Assembly: GCA_963803155.1 (NCBI GenBank)
Contig: CAWDMN010000032.1
Location: 62,001 to 126,000 of the forward strand
DNA from: CAWDMN01 sp963803155
GTDB taxonomy: Bacteria > Acidobacteriota > Terriglobia > Versatilivoradales > Versatilivoraceae
Direction: 5' to 3'
Length of the DNA: 64,000 bases
Below, one piece after another: positions 59,822-64,000 of the stretch; position 1 is the first letter of the stretch; every line of letters starts with the position of its first letter. A model generated the notes under the pieces. It searched no databases and was not told where the DNA came from. It saw only the letters and a list, made by a program, of their open reading frames with translations. Position numbers and translations under genes: made by a program.

Positions 59822-60065
59822 CAAGTAGCCATTTCAGGGGTATATCTTGGAAGGTGCCGTCTGGCAGTGTCCTGCTGATGGTGATTGGCAGAAGGCCTGC
59901 TTCTAGTTCTTTTACGGCTATATCGATTGGGTTGGGTGTTTTCGTCTGCATCGACCAGTATTGGTGCGCCCATCGAAATTTGTAGGGCTCTTGCGCCGAC
60001 TATTCTTGCTTTTTCGAAGCGAGTGATTTTTGGTGGTCCAACAGTGACTTTTTTTGTTCTGACAT
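59814..60065 (-). pseudogene. rpoK: Archaeal RNA polymerase subunit K (Rpo6) with frameshifts
   Basis: In corrected frames the product starts MSEQKK and continues VTVGPPKITRFEKARIVGAR, ALQISMGAPILVDADENT, NPIDIAVKELEAGLLPITIS and RTLPDGTFQDIPLKWLL. This is the complete Rpo6/RpoK (Rpb6) core with its RFE(K)ARI(V)GARALQ signature. Two frameshifts (about 60045 and 59935) break it. It begins 3 bp after the thermosome stop, suggesting an operon. Confidence 0.85.
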
Positions 60066-60067
60066 GT

Positions 60068-61751
60068 TTAATACTCTCCCATTCCTGGGTATCCGCCATT
60101 CCGCCCATTCCACCCAGTCCGCCTCCGCCGGTGGCATTGGGGGAGCCTTCATTTTTCCGGCTGCGATAACGTCGTCAATTTTCAGTATCATGGATGCTGC
60201 TTCAGTGGCTGATTTGATTATTTGTTTCTTGACGGCTAGTGGTTCGTAAACGTCTGCTTTGGCCATGTCTTGAACTTTGCCTTCGATTACTTCGATGCCG
60301 GCCCATGTTTCGCCTTTTTCATGTCTTGATCTTAAGTTCTGACAGTATGTCGATCGGGTCTAATCCTGCGTTTTCAGCAACGTTAGTCGCAATTGCTTCA
60401 AGTGCTTCAGCGAAGGCTCTGACTGCGAGTTGTTCTCTTCCCGGAAGGGTTTCTGCGTATTTCTTAGTGCGCGTGACATTTCGAGTTCTGGTGCGCTTCC
60501 GCCTGCGACAACTTTTGGTTCTTGAATCAAGTCTTTGACTACGCAGAGTGCATCGTGGATTGAGCGTTCTGCTTCGGCAGTCATACGTTGGGTTCCGCCT
60601 CTGATGAGAATGGTGACGGCTTTCGGGTGTTTGCAGCCTTCGATGAAAGTCATTTTGTCGTCGCCGATTTTGCGTTCTTCGACTAGTGCTGCATATCCCA
60701 AGATCTGCTGATGTGAATGTCATCTAAGTTTGATACGATTTTTCCGCCTGTGGCTTTGGCGAGTTTTTCCATGTCTGATTTTTTGTCTCTTCTAACTGCG
60801 ATTATTCCTTTTCTTGCCAGGAAGTGCTGAGCCATGTCGTCGATGCCTTTTTGGCAGATCACAACGTTTGCGCCTGACGCTTGACAATTTTGTCAACCAT
60901 GTCTTTGAGCATGTCTTCTTCTTGTTTAAGGAAGGCTTCCATTTGTTCGGGGCTTTCAATGTTGATTTTAGCGTCAAACTCTGGTCTTTTCAATTTCCAA
61001 GTGAGGCGTCAAGTAGTGCGATTTTTGCTTTTTCTACGCGTTTTGGCATGCCGGAGTGAACGATTTCTTTGTCCAGAACTATGCCTTTGATGAGTGTTGT
61101 GTCTCTGAGGGATTCGCCGTGTTTTCTTTTCAACTTTAACGTCGTCAATGTCTACTTTGTAATCGTTGCCTTCTTTTTCGGCAACTGCAAGCATGCTTTA
61201 ACAGCGATGTCTGCCAAGTACTCTTTGTGTTCAGCGACGATTTTGCTTGCCATCGAGGTCATTGCGGCTTTTTTCAGGTAATCTTGTGATTTTCAAGTCT
61301 ACTGGTATGGCGATTTTTTCAAGGGTTTCAAGGCTTTTTCTGCGGCTTTCTTGTAGCCGTCAATAATTATTGTTGGGTGAATGTTTTTGTCGATTAAGTT
61401 CTTCAGCTTTGCTTAGAGTTCACCTGCGATGATGACGGCTGATGTTGTTCCGTCTCCTGCTTCGTTATCTTGTGTTTTGGCAACTTCAACCAGCATTTTT
61501 GCTGCTGGATGTTGAATATCCATTTCGTCAAGGATTGTTCGGCCGTCGCTTGTTATTGTGACATCGCCAAAGCTGTCAACGAGCATTTTATCCATGCCTT
61601 TTGGGCCAAGAGAGCTTCTGACGCTTTCAGCCACAACTTTTGCGGCTGTGATGTTTCCGTGTTGTGCTTCTCTTCCTCGTGACCGGTTTGAACCTTCTTT
61701 CAAAACTAGAACAGGTACTCCGCCAGCTTGATTGGAATGATGACAAATCAA
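60068..61751 (-). pseudogene. Archaeal thermosome subunit (group II chaperonin) with many frameshifts
   Basis: The gene starts at TTG (61751) after GGAGGT. Pieces in different frames give NITAAKVVAESVRSSLGPKG, DVTITSDGRTILDEMDIQHP, AGDGTTSAVIIAGEL, then AVAEKEGNDYKVDIDDVKVE, HPKAVTILIRGGTQRMTAEA and ADVYEPLAVKKQIIKSATEA. It ends in a Gly-Met rich tail. The total span of about 560 codons equals a full thermosome, and both the ATP site (GDGTT) and the apical/equatorial landmarks are visible. At least seven frameshifts occur, roughly one per 200 bp. Confidence 0.9.
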
Positions 61752-61794
61752 GTAACCTCCATTATTAATGCGAACAACAACAAAATATCACTAT

Positions 61795-61808
61795 CAATAT
61801 AAGTTTTT
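61795..61808 (-). promoter_or_regulatory. Archaeal TATA-box region upstream of the thermosome
   Basis: On the minus strand AAAAACTTATATTG (61795-61808) has a TATA box preceded by an A-rich BRE-like stretch about 45 bp before the TTG start. It fits an archaeal promoter; the transcription start is not determined. Confidence 0.5.
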
Positions 61809-61900
61809 CTAGAAGGCAGCGATTATAATAAAGCCTTGTGCAATCAGCTTTTTGCATCATTTGTACTCATTTAAGGTGTTTCGCTTAATTTTTGCAAGCT

Positions 61901-62408
61901 CTAATAAACTGAAACTTTGGCTACTCCTGTAATCTTTAGCATTTCGGGAATTAGTTCGCCAGGAATTTTTTTCTCAACAATCAAAGTAAGTTTTGGTTCA
62001 GGGCGAAAGTTCTGGGTCGTCAACGATGGCTTGGCGTATGCTTAAGCCTGCCTTGTTGAGAATGATGGCTGCGTTTGACAGGATGCCTGGTGACTTTGGC
62101 GTTTACAACGGTTATTTCCAAAACTCCAAGGTTGAGGGGTTTGGCGATTTCTTTAAGGGATGCACCTGCGGGTCGGATTTCTTCAAAAATGATTTTGAGT
62201 TCAGGGTATGTTCTGTATTGCGTTTAGGGTTTCGTTGACTGTGCGTCTGTCCACGCCTGCGACTCTGGCTATGCGTACGGGTGGGATTTCGATTTCGTTT
62301 AGGAAAATTTTGTCTTCTTTGGCGCATAAGCCGTTTTCTATGAGGACTCGTGCTACTTTGAGTCTTTCTGGGTATTCTTCGAAGTTGTTTTTTGATGTTA
62401 TTCCACAT
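61901..62408 (-). pseudogene. Archaeal ACT-domain amino acid metabolism regulator with frameshifts
   Basis: Corrected reading gives EEYPERLKVARVLIENGLCA, KEDKIFLNEIEIPPVRIARV, AGVDRRTVNETLNAIQ, then ELKIIFEEIRPAGASLKEIA, LTLIVEKKIPGELIPEMLKI and TGVAKVSVY. An N-terminal helix-turn-helix and a C-terminal ACT domain match the archaeal family described as a regulator of amino acid metabolism (COG2150-like). Several frameshifts are present. It lies between the thermosome and a divergent TrpB2, a plausible regulatory neighbour. Confidence 0.72.
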
Positions 62409-62486
62409 TTTGCTTGCTTGTGTATGTTTTTGTACGTTTAAGTATAAATGTGTTGGTTGACTTAACTGCTCATACAAATTGTACAG

Positions 62487-62500
62487 AAAAGCTTTAAATA
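62487..62500 (+). promoter_or_regulatory. Archaeal promoter of the trpB2 gene
   Basis: AAAAGC (BRE-like) followed by TTTAAATA (TATA-like, 62493-62500) lies 47 bp before the ATG at 62547. An AAAGGTGA Shine-Dalgarno sits just before the start. Confidence 0.55.
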
Positions 62501-62546
62501 AAACATTTAAGGTAATTTTCCAACTTAATCAAAAAGGTGAATAAAC

Positions 62547-63969
62547 ATGCTGAACAAAAAAATCCTACTCAAAGAAGAAGACATACCAAAACAATGGTAT
62601 AACATAGTTCCAGACTTGCCAAAACCACTTCCACCATTTATCGACCCTGAAACAAAACAGCCAGGCGTCGGCATCGTCCCAAAGATTTTCCCCAAAGAAA
62701 TCATTGGACAAGAAATCAGCCAAGAAAGATGGATAAACATCCCGGACGAAGTACGAGAAGTCTACCGAATCTGGAGACCCACACCACTCTTCAGGGCAAC
62801 AGGACTTGGAAAAAGCCTTGAAAACTCCCGCTAAAATCTACTACAAGTATGAAGGCACCAGCCCAGCAGGCAGCCACAAACCCAACACTGCCGTTCCACA
62901 AGCCTACTATAACATGAAAGAAGGCATAACAAGGGTAACTACTGAAACTGGCGCTGGTCAGTGGGGTTCAGCTTTAGCTTTTGCAGCAGGCATGTTTGGT
63001 CTTGAAGCCACAGTTTACATGGTGCGTGCAAGCTACGACCAGAAGCCTTACCGTAAAATGATGATGAACGCTTTCGGAGCAGAAGTTTTTGCCAGCCCAA
63101 GCAAACAAACCGCTGCAGGCAGAAAAATACTTGAAGAAGACCCAAATAACAAGGGCAGTTTAGGCATAGCCATCAGCGAAGCTGTCGAGGACTCATTGAC
63201 CAGTGAGAAAAAGGAAAGAAAGCCAACTATACAATAGGCAGTGTCTTTAACCATGTATGTTTGCATCAAACCGTTGAAGGTTTAGAAGCTAAAAAGCAGT
63301 TGGCAATGGTTGATGAATACCCCGATGTCAATCTATGGCTGTATTGGTGGTGGCAGCAGTTACTCAGGCATCATGTGGCCATTCTACTACGATAAAGTTT
63401 CAAAAAAAGCCCCCAAAGAAACCAAGTTTGTTGCCACAGAAGCCACAGCCTGCCCCAAAGTCACCAAAGGACAATACGTCTATGACCACGGTGACACAGC
63501 CAAACTTACACCGCTCGTGCCAATGCATACTTTAGGTCATGACTTTATTCCAGCGCCAATCCATGCAGGCGGCTTACGTTATCACGGCATTGCACCAACC
63601 ATAAGCGTACTCGTTACAAACAAGCAGATGACCACTGTAGCCTACAACCAAACTGACGTTTTTGATGCAGCCAAACTGTTTCTGCGAACTGAAGGCATTA
63701 TCCCAGCTCCAGAACCATCTCACGCATTGAAAGGCGCCATTGACGAAGCGCTCAGATGCAAGAAAACAGGCGAAGCAAAAACCATCCTGTTAGTGCTCTG
63801 CGGCCACGGCTTCTTTGACATGTCAGCGTATGATGAATACTTCAGCGGCAAACTACAACCCTATGAATATCCTGAGAAGAAAGTCGCGGAGTCCATGGCT
63901 AAACTCAACAAGCTTTACCCATGGCTTGGCGAAGTAAACAAGAAATACATTAGTTGCGAGCCATTGTAA
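62547..63969 (+). pseudogene. Archaeal TrpB2-type tryptophan synthase beta chain with frameshifts
   Basis: TrpB2 condenses indole and serine to tryptophan. The pieces read WYNIVPDLPKPLPPFIDPET, RPTPLFRATGL, YYKYEGTSPAGSHKPNTAVP (PLP-binding Lys in SHKPNTA), VTTETGAGQWGSALAFAAGM, NYTIGSVFNHVCLHQTVEGL, YGCIGGGSSYSGIMWPF and TLGHDFIPAPIHAGGLRYHG. The start is ATG after a GGTGA ribosome-binding site. Frame changes lie near 62806, 63205 and 63330. The C-terminal part (about 63310-63969) is open. The two inserts and the proline-rich N-terminus mark TrpB2 rather than bacterial TrpB1. Confidence 0.88.
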
Positions 63970-64000
63970 ACTCGCTTTTCTTTTTTTTAATTTTTATTTT

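Noticed and set aside
59110..64000. Horizontal transfer of an archaeal block into the bacterium
   Set aside because: Both genes at the joint are truncated, every archaeal gene has indels, and no mobility gene is present. An assembly chimera explains this more simply, although reads would be needed to settle it.
1..64000. CRISPR arrays, tRNA and rRNA genes
   Set aside because: I looked for regularly spaced direct repeats and cloverleaf or rRNA signatures. The only repeats are palindromic or low-complexity, without regular spacers, and no tRNA or rRNA was recognised.

Overview
The window is a metagenome-style contig made of two unlike parts. Positions 1 to about 59,110 are bacterial. Gene content and order (tgt-yajC-secD-secF, TonB-ExbB-ExbD-ExbD, rpsP-khpA-rimM-trmD-rplS-rnhB, large TPR proteins, DUF1080/Gfo-Idh sugar genes, a bacterial family B DNA polymerase, no phage or plasmid backbone) suggest a Gram-negative, probably anaerobic or facultative organism. 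Acidobacteriota is the best guess, inferred from gene content only. Positions of about 59,110 to 64,000 are visibly AT-richer and carry archaeal genes: the end of a dihydroorotase, a Mut7-C RNase, RNA polymerase subunit Rpo6/K, a thermosome, an ACT regulator and TrpB2. The junction falls inside two unrelated genes, and every archaeal gene is broken by frameshifts. An assembly chimera is therefore the simplest explanation.

Layout. 1-8 kb: queuosine tRNA modification, Sec translocase accessory subunits and a TonB energy-transduction operon, ending in a frameshifted TPR lipoprotein and a strong terminator. 8-16 kb: housekeeping genes (Rsh, RidA, L28, TsaD, the S16/KhpA/RimM/TrmD/L19 operon, RNase HII). 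16-26 kb: a large TPR protein, ThiE, a DUF362 ferredoxin protein, a NUDIX hydrolase, PilZ, OsmC, a DUF4097 lipoprotein and an exported protein of unknown family. 26-36 kb: a MerR/GyrI pair with a typical 19-bp-spacer promoter, plus sugar and methyl-group genes (sugar-phosphate isomerase-like, UroD-like methyltransferase, Gfo/Idh/MocA oxidoreductase, HEAT-DUF1080 protein). 36-42 kb is accessory: an insertion sequence, a PIG-L deacetylase, a broken HicAB pair, two integron-type gene cassettes (a TIR-domain protein and a YiiX-like lipoprotein, each followed by an attC-like site), and a 291-bp inverted-repeat element. 42-49 kb: a DUF4337 protein, a DUF3887-alpha/beta hydrolase, and an XRE-NfeD-flotillin-PspA membrane-stress operon. 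49-54.6 kb: an aromatic 2-oxoacid oxidation operon (thioesterase, IorA, IorB, phenylacetate-CoA ligase, ACT protein). 54.6-59 kb: nuoB, nuoC, folB, a family B DNA polymerase and a GNAT fragment.

The intergenic spaces are rich in small dispersed repeats: palindromes bounded by GGAGGCG/CGCCTCC (three copies), a CTCACAGGTCT palindrome, CAGACAG/CTGTCTG and GAATTCTG low-complexity arrays, and a CACGGAGACAC-type inverted repeat. I saw no tRNA, rRNA or CRISPR array. Family assignments come from reading translated motifs by eye, with no database search.
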